A stretch of DNA of 41,725 nt from VGOB01 sp034435315 (GCA_034435315.1 DAOTYB010000137.1:1-41725), one strand, 5' to 3'; counted from the first letter of the stretch, positions 24,884-33,754 are shown. Notes: a model not told the origin generated them from the letters alone. Numbers and translations are program-made.

Positions 24884-26076
24884 CAGTTCCTCCGTTTGCC
24901 CGATTCGGGCGGACACTCTAGTTCACTTGCGCCCGCGACGGCGTGACACGGATAAATCTGTGGTGCAACGCCAACGCGCGCGGCGTACTCGCGCGCGACG
25001 TTCGCAATGAACGCAGGCACGGCGTCCTCTACGACAAGATTCACCGTGCAACCTCCAAAGCCGGCCCCGGTCAGTCGCGCGCCCAGACAGCCCGGTTGCT
25101 GGCGCGCGATTTCTACCATCGCTTCCAATTCGGGACAACTGACCGCATAGTCGTCGCGCAAACTCGCGTGCGAGGCATTCATCAGCGCGCCGAACGTCAT
25201 CAGGTCGCCGCGCTCGGCGGCTGCCACCGCCTCTTGCACGCGCGCGTTTTCAGTGATGACGTGGCGCGCGCGCAGCGCGATGGTGGACGGAAGAGTCTCC
25301 GCATATCGCGCCAACTCGTCGGGTGAAACGTCGCGTAGCGCGCGAAGCGGTTTGCCCAGTTGCAGCGCGAGCAGGCGCACGGCTTGTTCGCACTCGGCGC
25401 GACGCGCGTTGTACTCCGAATTTACCAGGCCGCGCCGTTTCATCGTATCACACACGATGATTCTTGCACCGCGCGGCAGAGGGACGCTTTTGTAGGAGAG
25501 ATCGCGGCAATCAATCAAGAGCGCGTGTTCGGCGCGCGCGAGGGCAGAAATGAACTGGTCCATAATCCCGCTCTGGACACCAACGAATTCGTTATCGGCT
25601 TGATGACAAATTTGCGCGAGGGTAACACCATCGAGATCAAACCCGCCCAGCGCGCGAAAGGTCATTGCCGCGCACACCTGCAGCGCCGCGCTGGAAGACA
25701 AGCCCGAGCCAATCGGCACGTTGCCCCGAATCACCATCTCCGCGCCGGGGAGGCGCCAGCCGCGCCGTTCCATTATCCACGCGACGCCGCGAATGTAATT
25801 GCTCCAGGGTTGCACATCGTCACGCGTGATGGCATCAAGCGACATTTCCGACTGCGCACCACCAAAATCGAGCGCGACCATCCGCACGATGCGATCGGCG
25901 CGCCGCCGCGCGGCGATGCGCGTCTCGCGATCAATCGCCATCGGCAACACCCAGCCCTCGTTATAATCGGTATGTTCGCCGATGAGATTGACACGCCCGG
26001 GTGCGCGAATGATGCGTTCTGGTGCAGCAGAGAAGATTTTGGTGAATTCCGTATAAAGCGTTGCCAGATTCGACAT
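24880..26076 (-). CDS. galK: Galactokinase
   Basis: Phosphorylates galactose to galactose-1-phosphate in the Leloir pathway. GHMP kinase motifs: RAPGRVNLIGEHTDYNEGWVLPMAI (galactose signature), NVPIGSGLSSSAALQVC (ATP loop) and LTGAGFGGCTVNLV. 398 residues is normal. It sits 14 bp after galT and overlaps the start of glgA-glgP by 4 bp (GTGA), so the three are one translationally linked unit. Confidence 0.97.
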   Translation of the reverse strand: MSNLATLYTEFTKIFSAAPERIIRAPGRVNLIGEHTDYNEGWVLPMAIDRETRIAARRRADRIVRMVALDFGGAQSEMSLDAITRDDVQPWSNYIRGVAWIMERRGWRLPGAEMVIRGNVPIGSGLSSSAALQVCAAMTFRALGGFDLDGVTLAQICHQADNEFVGVQSGIMDQFISALARAEHALLIDCRDLSYKSVPLPRGARIIVCDTMKRRGLVNSEYNARRAECEQAVRLLALQLGKPLRALRDVSPDELARYAETLPSTIALRARHVITENARVQEAVAAAERGDLMTFGALMNASHASLRDDYAVSCPELEAMVEIARQQPGCLGARLTGAGFGGCTVNLVVEDAVPAFIANVAREYAARVGVAPQIYPCHAVAGASELECPPESGKRRNW

Positions 26077-26090
26077 AGGACATTCCTGGC

Positions 26091-27134
26091 TCAGTGGACA
26101 GCGCTCACCTCGCGCAAGCGCGCGGCGGCTGATTCAGCCGTGAGGTCGCGTTGTGGCTCTGCCAGCATTTCGTAACCGACCATAAACTTGCGGACAGTGG
26201 CAGAACGTAACAGGGGTGGGTAATAGTGCGCGTGCAGGTGCACTTCGGGGCGATGGATGCCATCAGTGGGTGCCTGATGAAACCCCATCGAGTACGGAAA
26301 GGAAACCTGGAACAGGTTATCGTAGCCGGTTGTCAATTGTTTGATAATGTCCGCGAGAGCGTCGCGCGCGGCAGCGTCTAGCGCGGTAAGCATATCGAGA
26401 TGCTGGCGCGGTAGCACCAGCGTTTCAAAGGGCCACACGGCCCAAAAAGGAACCAGCGCGACCCAGTGAGCATTTTGCAGAACGATGCGCTCACCCGCGT
26501 CGAGTTCCACCGCAAGATAATCGCAGAGCAGACACGCGTCGCGCGCGTTTCGATAATCGTGTTGTGCGCACAGTTCCTTCGCTGGTTCCGTCGGGATGTG
26601 TTCACTTGCCCAAATCTGGCAGTGTGGATGGGGGTTGCTTGCGCCCATCATCTCACCTTTGTTCTCGAACACCTGCACGTGCTTGATAAAATCCAGCGCG
26701 CCCAATTCGCGCGTCTGTTCCACCCACACATCTACCACACGGCGAATATCGGTGTGCGACATTGTTGATAAGGTAAGGTCGTGGCGTGGCGAAAAACAGA
26801 TCACGCGACAAATTCCACGCTCGGGCAGCGCGCGCAATAATCCCGCTTCTATCTCTGGTGCGCTTGCAGGCGAGGTAGGCAGCAACGCGGCAAAATCGTT
26901 ATCGAAGACAAAGGTGCTATCGTAGTGCGGATTACGTTGTCCCCCGGCGCGCGTGTTGCCGGGACACAGATAGCAATCGGGATCGTAGGCAGGGCGCATC
27001 TCGCGCGGGGGTGTCTCGATTTGTCCCAGCCATGGTCGTTGCATACGTTGCGGCGAGACCAGCACCCATTCGCCCGTGAGTAGATTCAAACGGCGATGCG
27101 GTTGGGCGTAAAGCATTTTTACATCCACTTCCAT
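26091..27134 (-). CDS. galT: Galactose-1-phosphate uridylyltransferase
   Basis: Exchanges UMP between UDP-glucose and galactose-1-phosphate, giving UDP-galactose and glucose-1-phosphate. The catalytic HPH (H169-P-H171) lies in SNPHPHCQIW. Cys54 and Cys57 in CYLCPGN and the later CLLCDY fit the zinc sites. QRMQRPWLGQ and GFHQAPTDG are also typical. The start may be 27134 or a second ATG at 27116; neither has a strong site. It lies 28 bp after the membrane/spermidine-synthase-like gene, with a small GACCG-TT-CGGTC hairpin between. Confidence 0.96.
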   Translation of the reverse strand: MEVDVKMLYAQPHRRLNLLTGEWVLVSPQRMQRPWLGQIETPPREMRPAYDPDCYLCPGNTRAGGQRNPHYDSTFVFDNDFAALLPTSPASAPEIEAGLLRALPERGICRVICFSPRHDLTLSTMSHTDIRRVVDVWVEQTRELGALDFIKHVQVFENKGEMMGASNPHPHCQIWASEHIPTEPAKELCAQHDYRNARDACLLCDYLAVELDAGERIVLQNAHWVALVPFWAVWPFETLVLPRQHLDMLTALDAAARDALADIIKQLTTGYDNLFQVSFPYSMGFHQAPTDGIHRPEVHLHAHYYPPLLRSATVRKFMVGYEMLAEPQRDLTAESAAARLREVSAVH

Positions 27135-27162
27135 AAGCGACCGTTCGGTCAGCGTGTAGGAC

Positions 27163-29517
27163 TCAGGGCGAGCGAAAAGGAATCAGATACTCGTCCCTGG
27201 GAAACAAATCCAGATTGGTGTCAGTCGCTGTGCGCGGATGGGTAGGATCGTACGCCAGAGGTTGACGTTTGACCAGATACTCTTCGAGCGCTTCGTGAAT
27301 GTTGACAAACGAGCGTTGATAGTACTCGCGCGTAAACGGATGCTCCAGGCGTTGATAGATCGCCGCGCGATCCAGGACGATGGGTTGATTACTGCCGATG
27401 AGAATGTCGTCAAAGTTGGCATAGTACGGAAAGATTTTGGTAAACGTCGCGTGGACGCGCGGGGTGGGCACCCACGTCACCGCCAGACCACCGGGCTTGA
27501 GATGCTTGAGGAGTAATGTGAAATACTCTTCCGAGTAGAGATTGCCCGAGTACGCGCTGCTCGGTCGTAACGCATCGGCTTCGATGATGTCGAATTTTCT
27601 GCCGCTCTGCATAATGTACGAACGTCCATCTGTGATGACGTACTTGATGCGCGCATCCGTCAAGATCGAATAGAGCGCGGGATAGCGCTGGCGTTGTGCC
27701 ATTTCGTACAGGGTGTTCAACTGCGTGCCGACAATTTCGATGCAAACGATTTCCGTCGTCTCGGGACGTCCGCCCACGTGAAACAACGTATCGCCAGAAC
27801 CCAGACCGATGATGGCAATCTCTTTGGGCGCGGGATGAATCAACGCCGGCAAAAACCCAAGGACACTGTGAATCTGTCCGTACGGAATCCAACTTTGTCC
27901 CAAGCCATTGGTCAGCACGAGCGTACCGCCGACGAAATCGGTGCGTTTGCTTTTTAACACGGCTAAGCCGGTGCTGTCTTCGGCAAAGATGATATAGTTT
28001 GGTTTGGTGCCGTGCAACTTTGCCCACACGGTTTGCGCGTCGGGCACTGCCAGATTGAGCGCGACCAGCCCCAGCGCGATGACAATGTATGCCGCGCGCC
28101 GCGCGCGCGCTGTGGCGAATTGCACACGCGCGGCAAGGAACAGGAATAGCCCCGCCATCGCCGTAAGTACGTGCAATGTCCCCAGCGTGCCCAGCACCGA
28201 AAGCGCGACGGCGCCGGTCAATACCGTGCCGAGCATACTCCCCACAATGTTCGATGTTTGCAACCAGCCCACGCGGCGTCCCAGATGCGCGGCGTTCGTC
28301 TGCACGATTTTTTGCAGAAAGGGAAAACTCATTCCCATACACAATGTCGGCAAGCCCAACAGCGCCAGCGGTAACGCCACGTAGAGCAAAAGAAACTTGT
28401 TCGTCACCTCCAATGCCAGCGGTTCGATCGCCGCGGTATTCGACCACAACAGCGGCAAGGTTCTGATCGCCAGCGCAACGTCCAGCGGTTCCGAATCGGC
28501 AAAGTGGACCCACAGCGGAAACAACTCGGAGGCTTGATCCACTTGAGCGACGAGGAGCGCAAGGATCGCCATTGCATAGATCGCGATGCTGGATTGCAAC
28601 AGCAAAAACGCGCGCATCGGACGTTGACTCCGTTGCACCAGCGCGATGCCCACGAATGTTCCCACCGCCAAGCCCAACAAGTAGATGGTGAGGAGTGTGC
28701 CGAAGGTAAACGCAGTGGACTTGAGCATCACGCCCAGCAAGCGAAACCACAAAATCTCCAGCGAAAGCGCGATGAAACCCGAAACGCCATAGAGCAAAAT
28801 CCAGAACGTCACGCCGGGATTTCCCAGCGTTTCGAGCACCGGTGCAGCGGGGTGTTCTGCAACGCGCGGCGTTTCGGCAATTGCCACAGCGCGCGTGCGC
28901 GCGAGTGACCACGCGAGCGGCGCGGCGGCAAGTGCTACGCTAAAATTCAATGCTGCGCCGATCCACAAAATATTCTCGAAACTGAACTGGCGCAAGAAAA
29001 TCCAGGTCGTTGCGAACGCGCCGATCGCGGCGCCCAGTGTGTTGACCGCATACAGCGCGCCAATCGTGCCTGCCGCCGCTTGAATTTCGCGCGTGAGCGC
29101 GCGCGCCAGCGCGGGGAGTGATATGCCCATACAAAACGTGGGAATCAGCAAACTGAGGAACAGAGTCAATGCCATCAACACCGGCGACGCCGCCAGATGC
29201 GCGTTCTGCAGATACAACCAATCGTAATACAGCGTCTTGCTCCCCAGCGCGAACAAGGCAATCGAAAATTCGACAGCGGCAAACAGTGCAAGATTCCCCC
29301 ATCGCGACAGCCGATCTGCCAGATAACCGCCGGTCAAACTGCCGACGCCCATTCCTGCCATATACGCCGCCACGATGATGGTGACCGAAAAGACATCGGT
29401 GCCAGAAAACAAGCCAAGCATCCGTTGCCACAACACCTGATACAACAGCGCGGCAAAACCCGAAGTGAAAAAGATGATTAACGCAACCAGAAGAATGATA
29501 CGTTCACGTAGTTTCAA
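27163..29517 (-). CDS. Fused multi-spanning membrane protein / spermidine-synthase-like protein
   Basis: Residues 1 to about 480 form many membrane helices in two transporter-like halves (FAALLYQVLWQRMLGLFSG, AAYMAGMGVGSLTGGYLADR). Residues about 500-784 are a spermidine-synthase-type Rossmann domain: IAIIGLGSGDTLFHVGG, EIVCIEIVGTQ, DGRSYIMQSGRKFDIIEADALRPSSAYSGNLYSEEYF. The architecture is common in Chloroflexota and related bacteria, but neither transport nor aminopropyl transfer is proven for it. The TTG start has AGGAG 7 nt upstream. It precedes galT closely and may share its transcript. Confidence 0.9.
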   Translation of the reverse strand: MKLRERIILLVALIIFFTSGFAALLYQVLWQRMLGLFSGTDVFSVTIIVAAYMAGMGVGSLTGGYLADRLSRWGNLALFAAVEFSIALFALGSKTLYYDWLYLQNAHLAASPVLMALTLFLSLLIPTFCMGISLPALARALTREIQAAAGTIGALYAVNTLGAAIGAFATTWIFLRQFSFENILWIGAALNFSVALAAAPLAWSLARTRAVAIAETPRVAEHPAAPVLETLGNPGVTFWILLYGVSGFIALSLEILWFRLLGVMLKSTAFTFGTLLTIYLLGLAVGTFVGIALVQRSQRPMRAFLLLQSSIAIYAMAILALLVAQVDQASELFPLWVHFADSEPLDVALAIRTLPLLWSNTAAIEPLALEVTNKFLLLYVALPLALLGLPTLCMGMSFPFLQKIVQTNAAHLGRRVGWLQTSNIVGSMLGTVLTGAVALSVLGTLGTLHVLTAMAGLFLFLAARVQFATARARRAAYIVIALGLVALNLAVPDAQTVWAKLHGTKPNYIIFAEDSTGLAVLKSKRTDFVGGTLVLTNGLGQSWIPYGQIHSVLGFLPALIHPAPKEIAIIGLGSGDTLFHVGGRPETTEIVCIEIVGTQLNTLYEMAQRQRYPALYSILTDARIKYVITDGRSYIMQSGRKFDIIEADALRPSSAYSGNLYSEEYFTLLLKHLKPGGLAVTWVPTPRVHATFTKIFPYYANFDDILIGSNQPIVLDRAAIYQRLEHPFTREYYQRSFVNIHEALEEYLVKRQPLAYDPTHPRTATDTNLDLFPRDEYLIPFRSP

Positions 29518-29532
29518 GTGAGTACTCCTGTG

Positions 29533-29572
29533 GTGATTGGGTGATTGGGTGATTGGATGATTGGGTGAGTGG
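29533..29572. repeat. 8-bp repeat (GTGATTGG), five units
   Basis: GTGATTGG three times, then ATGATTGG and GTGAGTGG, in the leader of the membrane/spermidine-synthase-like gene. Confidence 0.9.
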
Positions 29573-29589
29573 TCATTTCAAGGGGAGCG

Positions 29590-29620
29590 ATAGTCTTTCA
29601 GAAAAAGATTTTGGATCCGC
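29590..29620. repeat. Dispersed repeat, copy 1 (TAGTCTTTCAGAAAAAG core)
   Basis: The core TAGTCTTTCAGAAAAAG and a further 9 bases (ATTTTGGAT) are identical to a sequence at 40699-40730. This copy lies upstream of the membrane/spermidine-synthase-like gene, the other upstream of infC. Confidence 0.8.
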
Positions 29621-29640
29621 AAAGAACTTGTGATGTACGA

Positions 29641-29646
29641 ATTATA
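29641..29646 (-). promoter_or_regulatory. Possible -10 box for the membrane/spermidine-synthase-like gene
   Basis: TATAAT on the minus strand, about 124 nt before the TTG start. No good -35 is found at 16-18 nt, so this is tentative. Confidence 0.35.
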
Positions 29647-29685
29647 CTACAGTTTGGCGTAGTAACGCTTTCAAGGACAATCGCG

Positions 29686-30056
29686 TCACATCTTTTCCTG
29701 AATTGGCAAAATCCGCACACGGGATTTGGTTTCGTCAATCGTGATCAGCGCACCTTTCTCCAGGAGTGATTCGTATTGTCGTACTATGCTTACTACTCTG
29801 TCACCTAGCGTGGCAGGCATAATGTCTTGGGCGCGAACTTGAATCACGCTGGGACCCCGTGCGTCAGTGCCAGTAATGTTCCAAAATCGAGATCATGTGT
29901 GAACACAACATAGCCGTTCGTGCGCGCCCAATCCATAATAGCCTGATCTGTCGCGCGCAGATCGCCTACAGCGGACCAATGCACCGCCTGCCAACCTTGT
30001 TTGATGAACACCTCGCTCCAATCAGGAGAAAGGTTCATATCAATCAACAGTTTCAT
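29686..30056 (-). pseudogene. DUF5615 PIN-like toxin with a single-base frameshift
   Basis: The first 70 codons (MKLLIDMNLSPDW, VHWSAVGDLRATD, GYVVFTHDLDFGTLLALTHG) are the DUF5615 PIN-like domain with its acidic residues, then the frame stops. One base out of frame the rest of the family continues: PSVIQVRAQDIMP, then VRQYESLLEKGALITID and SRVRILPIQEKM, to a stop at 29686. One extra G in the G4 run (C4 on the plus strand, 29855-29858) would restore 123 residues. It is either a real disruption or a homopolymer sequencing error. The start overlaps the DUF433 stop (ATGA). Confidence 0.85.
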
Positions 30057-30283
30057 GGAGTCACCAGAGGAAGTTCAATTTCCTCCGCGCGCCACGCAGC
30101 GTATGCCAGCGCTTCACGAATGTCTTGTTCTTCCAGGTAAGGATACGCTTTAAGAATATCATCAGTGGAATAGCCGGCAGCCATCAAACCGACGATCGTT
30201 CCAACCGTGACGCGCAGTCCACGAATACAGGGTTTGCCTCCCATCACATTCAGGTCAAATGTGATCCGGCTTAAACGATTCAT
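30053..30283 (-). CDS. DUF433 family antitoxin-like protein
   Basis: A 76-residue protein with ITFDLNVMGGKPCIRGLRVTVGTIVGLMAAGYSTDDILKAYPYLEEQDIREALAYAAW, the winged-helix DUF433 pattern. These proteins are often encoded just before a DUF5615 PIN-like toxin, as here with an ATGA overlap, and probably bind DNA and the toxin. GGAGGGACG precedes the ATG. It starts 10 bp after the apsK stop, so it is likely co-transcribed with the sulfate genes, which is unusual for a toxin-antitoxin pair. Confidence 0.9.
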   Translation of the reverse strand: MNRLSRITFDLNVMGGKPCIRGLRVTVGTIVGLMAAGYSTDDILKAYPYLEEQDIREALAYAAWRAEEIELPLVTP

Positions 30284-30293
30284 CGTCCCTCCA

Positions 30294-30851
30294 TCATTCG
30301 TCCTTCGTCCTTCGTCTTTGGTCAGTAATATAGCCCAACTCTTCCAACTTTGCCATCACCTTTGCCGCGCTTTGCTCTGGCGTTTCCCTGTCCGATTCGA
30401 TGATGACCTCGGGATTTTCGGGCGGCTCGTACGGATCATCAATGCCGGTAAAATTCTTGATTTCACCAGCAAGTGCTTTTTTGTACAGCCCTTTGACATC
30501 GCGCGCCATCAGCACTTCCAGCGGTGCTTTGCAATACACTTCGACGAATCGCCCGCCGACGCGCGCGCGATTTTCGTCGCGAATCGCGCGGTACGGCGAA
30601 ATCGCCGCAGCGATAGCGATAACATCGTTGCGCGTCAACAGTTCGCACACAAAGCCGATGCGCCGAATGTTCGTGTCGCGATCCTCTTTGCTAAAGCCCA
30701 GCCCTTTGGACAAATTCTCGCGCACCACATCGCCGTCCAGCACTTCGACTTTGTAGCCGCGCGCGCGCAACTCTTTTTCGACGAGGCGCGAGACGGTGGT
30801 CTTGCCCGCGCCGCTCAAACCTGTGAACCAGATGGTGAAACCGGTGGTCAA
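30294..30851 (-). CDS. cysC: Adenylylsulfate kinase (APS kinase)
   Basis: Phosphorylates APS to PAPS. The P-loop GLSGAGKTT is at residues about 10-18; VLDGDVVRENLSKGLGFSKEDRDTNIRRIGFV, AAISPYRAIRD, FVEVYCKAPLEV and RDVKGLYKKA are the family marks. It sits 141 bp after the sat fusion on the same strand, so it uses the APS that Sat makes. The TTG start has GGAG about 7-8 nt upstream. The last residues (RRRTKDE) come from a GACGAAG repeat that also supplies the stop. Confidence 0.96.
   Translation of the reverse strand: MTTGFTIWFTGLSGAGKTTVSRLVEKELRARGYKVEVLDGDVVRENLSKGLGFSKEDRDTNIRRIGFVCELLTRNDVIAIAAAISPYRAIRDENRARVGGRFVEVYCKAPLEVLMARDVKGLYKKALAGEIKNFTGIDDPYEPPENPEVIIESDRETPEQSAAKVMAKLEELGYITDQRRRTKDE
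30295..30322. repeat. Heptamer repeat (CCTTCGT), four units, at the apsK 3' end
   Basis: CATTCGT, CCTTCGT twice and CTTTGGT. It encodes the RRTKDE tail and ends in the stop codon. Confidence 0.85.
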
Positions 30852-30868
30852 TCTTCTCTCCTCGTGTG

Positions 30869-31001
30869 GACGAATGACGAACGACGAATGACCAAATTTT
30901 CGATTGCCGATTCTTGATTGCCGATTGCCAATCGTGCACTTGATCGCAAATCGAAAATCGAAAATCCTTCGTCTTTCGTCCTTCGTCGTTGGTCATCCGT
31001 C
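30869..31001. repeat. Mixed heptamer repeats between apsK and the sat fusion
   Basis: GACGAAT-type units, then AATCG/GATTGCC-type units, then CCTTCGT units. The sat-fusion stop (30993-30995) is inside. This stretch fills the 141-bp spacer. Confidence 0.85.
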
Positions 31002-33647
31002 AATAATCTTGCCAATCATATCCCCCGGCACCTCCATCCCAAACTCGTGCAGGATGGTGGGCGCGAGGTCGTACAGGTACAAGCCGACGAGTTCGCGTCC
31101 GCCCAGATTACGCCGCGGATCGTGGTAGATGAACATTCCCATCTGCGCGTGATTCGCATCGTCGGGTCCTGTATCGTTTTCAAAAGTGTAGAGCGCGTTC
31201 AAACCGATAGAGCCAACCGCGCGCCAGTACAAATCGCCAAAGAGGACGATGAGATCGGGCGGGACGTTTTTGGTGGCGCGATAAATTTCCTGCGGCTTGT
31301 ACACGCGCGTCGCGAGCGGCTTGCCCTGCTCGTCCGGAATCGCGGCGATTTTGGCGACGAGTTCGTTGCGCACGCGTTCGTACTCGCCGGGCGGAATGAT
31401 ACCGTTCGGCTCGCGACCCTGTACGTTGAGAAAGATACGGCTGTAGTATCCGCCGCCGCCCCACGCGCGCGTCTTGCTCCAGTTCACGCGCACTTTTTCG
31501 AACGGCACCACACCTTGCGGTTTTTCTTCGAGCACAAGGTATCCTTCGTTGATGAGCCACTCGTTGATGGCAATGCCGCCGTCCATCTTTTGCGCGCCGT
31601 GATCGCTGACGATGATGACCGTCGTATCGTCATCGAGCAGTTCCAGCACACTGCCGATTTGTTGATCGAGCCAGACGTAGTAATCGTGAATCGCATTGAG
31701 GAAGGGACTGTTCGGCTCGTGTTTGGGATGCGTCGCGTCGTGATATTTCCAGAAACCGTGATGCAAGCGATCCACACCGATTTCGACGCTCATCAAAAAA
31801 TCCCACGACTTTTCTTTGATGAAATAGCGCAACACTTTGAAATGATCATCGGTCATCTCGTAGATTTTTTGCAAGAGCCATTGCTTGTCGTCGGTGCGAA
31901 AGTTCGGCACGTCCACCAGATAGTCGGGCGCGACGCGCAAGATTTCTTCGCGCAGATTTTCGGGATACGTGAATTTCGATTGCGTGTTCGGTGAAAGAAA
32001 ACAGCCGACCATTCCGCCGTTCACCGCGCGCGGCGGAAACGAGGGTGGCACGCCGAGCAGGTACGATTGTTTGCCTGCGCGTCCCAGATAATCCCATACC
32101 GCCGGTTCGGTGAACGCGCGCGCGTTCGCCGTGAACATTTTTTCGTACGAGTGATCGGCGCGATTGCGAAAGCCGTACACGCCGAGTTGTCCGGGATCTT
32201 TGGACGTGAGCGCGCACATCCACGCCGGCACAGTAATCGGTGGTATGGTGGATTCGATGTTGCCCCATACGCCAGTAGAGATGAGAGATTGGAGATTGGT
32301 GAGTTCGGCGCGGTACTTGTCAAAAACGAGTGACGGTTCAGCGCAGTCCAGTCCGATGACCAGAACGCGTTTGCGTTCCGTAGGACGAACGACGCAGGAC
32401 GAAGGCGTATCGTTCGTCTTTCGACATTCGTCGTTCGTCTTTCGTCCTTGGTCATTCGTCATTCGTCCTTCGCCCTTCGTCGTCTTGCGCAGCCCCTCCA
32501 TCAACACGCGCGCGACTTCGGGACGCGTGAATTCGGGCGGGAGCATTTCGCCGCGCGCGAGCATCTCGCGAACCTGCGTGCCGCTCAAAATCAAGTGGTC
32601 TTCTTTGCCGTGCGGGCACGTCTTCGCTGAAACGATCTGTCCGCACTTTTTACAATAAAACGTATGCTCGAACATCAACGGCGTGATGCCGATTTCTTCC
32701 GGCTTGAACTCGTCGAAGATTTTTTGCGCGTCGTACGTGCCATAGTAATTGCCCACGCCGGCGTGATCGCGTCCGATGATGATGTGTGTGCAGCCGTAAT
32801 TCTTGCGGCAGAGCGCGTGAAAGATCGCTTCGCGCGGACCGGCGTACCGCATCGCGGCGGGAAACACCCCCAGAATCACACGGTTGGGTGGATAGTAATC
32901 GCGCAAGAGTTCTTGATACGAACGCATCCGCACATCGGCGGGAATATCGTCCGACTTGGTTTCGCCGACAAGCGGGTGCAAGAGCAAGCCATCGCAGATT
33001 TCGAGCGCGGTCTTTTGCACGTACTCGTGCGCGCGATGGATGGGATTGCGCGTTTGGAATGCGACGATGCGCTTCCAGCCGCGCGCGGCAAACATTTTGC
33101 GCGTGGCAAGTGGCGAGTGACGAAATTCGGGAAACTCTAAATTGTTGGGCAAGTCCACAATCCACACGTCGCCCGCGAGATACACCTCGCCTTGCGCGTA
33201 CAGGCGCGCGACGCCGGGATGTTTTTCATCGGTCGTGCGATAGACGTTTTGCGCCTCGCGCGTCTTGTCGTACTCGAATTTTTCCGCGAGCGTCATCACT
33301 GCCACCACGTGTCCGTCGGCTTCAGTGAGCGCGAGCTCTTGCCCTTCGCGCAACGTTGCCGCGACCTCGCGCGAAACGGCAAGCGTAATCGGAATGCTCC
33401 ACACCAGACCGTTCGTCAGGCGCATCGTCTCAACGACCGATTCGTAATCGCGCCGATTCATAAACCCGGTGAGGGGCGAGTATGCACCGACCGCGAGCAA
33501 TTCCACATCGGAGAGATTCACTGCGTTCAAAACGATTCTAGGCGCGCGCGCGGCGCGTTCGAGCGCAGCCAGACGCGCGTCGCCGTACAACATTCGATTC
33601 ACCAACACGCCGCCGTGCGGCGCAATTTCACCAACGTAATTGGTCAT
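30993..33647 (-). CDS. sat: ATP sulfurylase fused to an AlkP-superfamily phosphodiesterase
   Basis: Residues 1 to about 388 are ATP sulfurylase (ATP + sulfate to APS + PPi): QTRNPIHRAHEYVQK, IIGRDHAGVG, a zinc site CKKC...CPHGKEDH and LSGTQVREML. From about 423 to 884 is a type I phosphodiesterase / nucleotide pyrophosphatase domain: VLVIGLDCAEPSLVF, IPPITVPAWMCALTSKDPG, DRLHHGFW and VSDHGAQKM carry the metal ligands. The 35-residue linker (GRKTNDE repeated) is translated from GACGAAT/GACGAAA heptamers, with no stop and no start codon near the second domain. A consensus promoter and GGGAG precede the ATG. Whether it acts as one chain is unknown. Confidence 0.93.
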   Translation of the reverse strand: MTNYVGEIAPHGGVLVNRMLYGDARLAALERAARAPRIVLNAVNLSDVELLAVGAYSPLTGFMNRRDYESVVETMRLTNGLVWSIPITLAVSREVAATLREGQELALTEADGHVVAVMTLAEKFEYDKTREAQNVYRTTDEKHPGVARLYAQGEVYLAGDVWIVDLPNNLEFPEFRHSPLATRKMFAARGWKRIVAFQTRNPIHRAHEYVQKTALEICDGLLLHPLVGETKSDDIPADVRMRSYQELLRDYYPPNRVILGVFPAAMRYAGPREAIFHALCRKNYGCTHIIIGRDHAGVGNYYGTYDAQKIFDEFKPEEIGITPLMFEHTFYCKKCGQIVSAKTCPHGKEDHLILSGTQVREMLARGEMLPPEFTRPEVARVLMEGLRKTTKGEGRMTNDQGRKTNDECRKTNDTPSSCVVRPTERKRVLVIGLDCAEPSLVFDKYRAELTNLQSLISTGVWGNIESTIPPITVPAWMCALTSKDPGQLGVYGFRNRADHSYEKMFTANARAFTEPAVWDYLGRAGKQSYLLGVPPSFPPRAVNGGMVGCFLSPNTQSKFTYPENLREEILRVAPDYLVDVPNFRTDDKQWLLQKIYEMTDDHFKVLRYFIKEKSWDFLMSVEIGVDRLHHGFWKYHDATHPKHEPNSPFLNAIHDYYVWLDQQIGSVLELLDDDTTVIIVSDHGAQKMDGGIAINEWLINEGYLVLEEKPQGVVPFEKVRVNWSKTRAWGGGGYYSRIFLNVQGREPNGIIPPGEYERVRNELVAKIAAIPDEQGKPLATRVYKPQEIYRATKNVPPDLIVLFGDLYWRAVGSIGLNALYTFENDTGPDDANHAQMGMFIYHDPRRNLGGRELVGLYLYDLAPTILHEFGMEVPGDMIGKIIDG
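32381..32482. repeat. Heptamer repeat forming the sat-phosphodiesterase linker
   Basis: About 14 units of the CATTCGT/CTTTCGT/CCTTCGT type (GACGAAT on the coding strand), open in the coding frame. A shorter GAGATTG tract at 32284-32300 rewrites TNLQSLIS inside the phosphodiesterase domain. Confidence 0.9.
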
Positions 33648-33682
33648 GCAAACTCCCGTTTTATTTCAAGAGATACTCGGCG

Positions 33683-33710
33683 ATTATAGCACAAACTCGC
33701 GCTGCGTCAA
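33683..33710 (-). promoter_or_regulatory. Promoter of the sat-apsK operon
   Basis: On the minus strand TTGACG (33705-33710), a 16-nt spacer and a perfect TATAAT (33683-33688). The predicted start near 33676 gives a leader of about 29 nt with GGGAG before the ATG. Confidence 0.85.
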
Positions 33711-33754
33711 CGAATCAACCATCCAACGAACCAACAAACCAACGAACCAACGAA

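Noticed and set aside
27410..28912. A 500-codon minus-strand frame
   Set aside because: It is an out-of-frame shadow of the membrane/spermidine-synthase-like gene, rich in Arg/His/Gly with no domain.
32370..32482. A separate start for the phosphodiesterase domain
   Set aside because: No ATG, GTG or TTG lies in frame near the start of the domain, so a fused reading is simplest.
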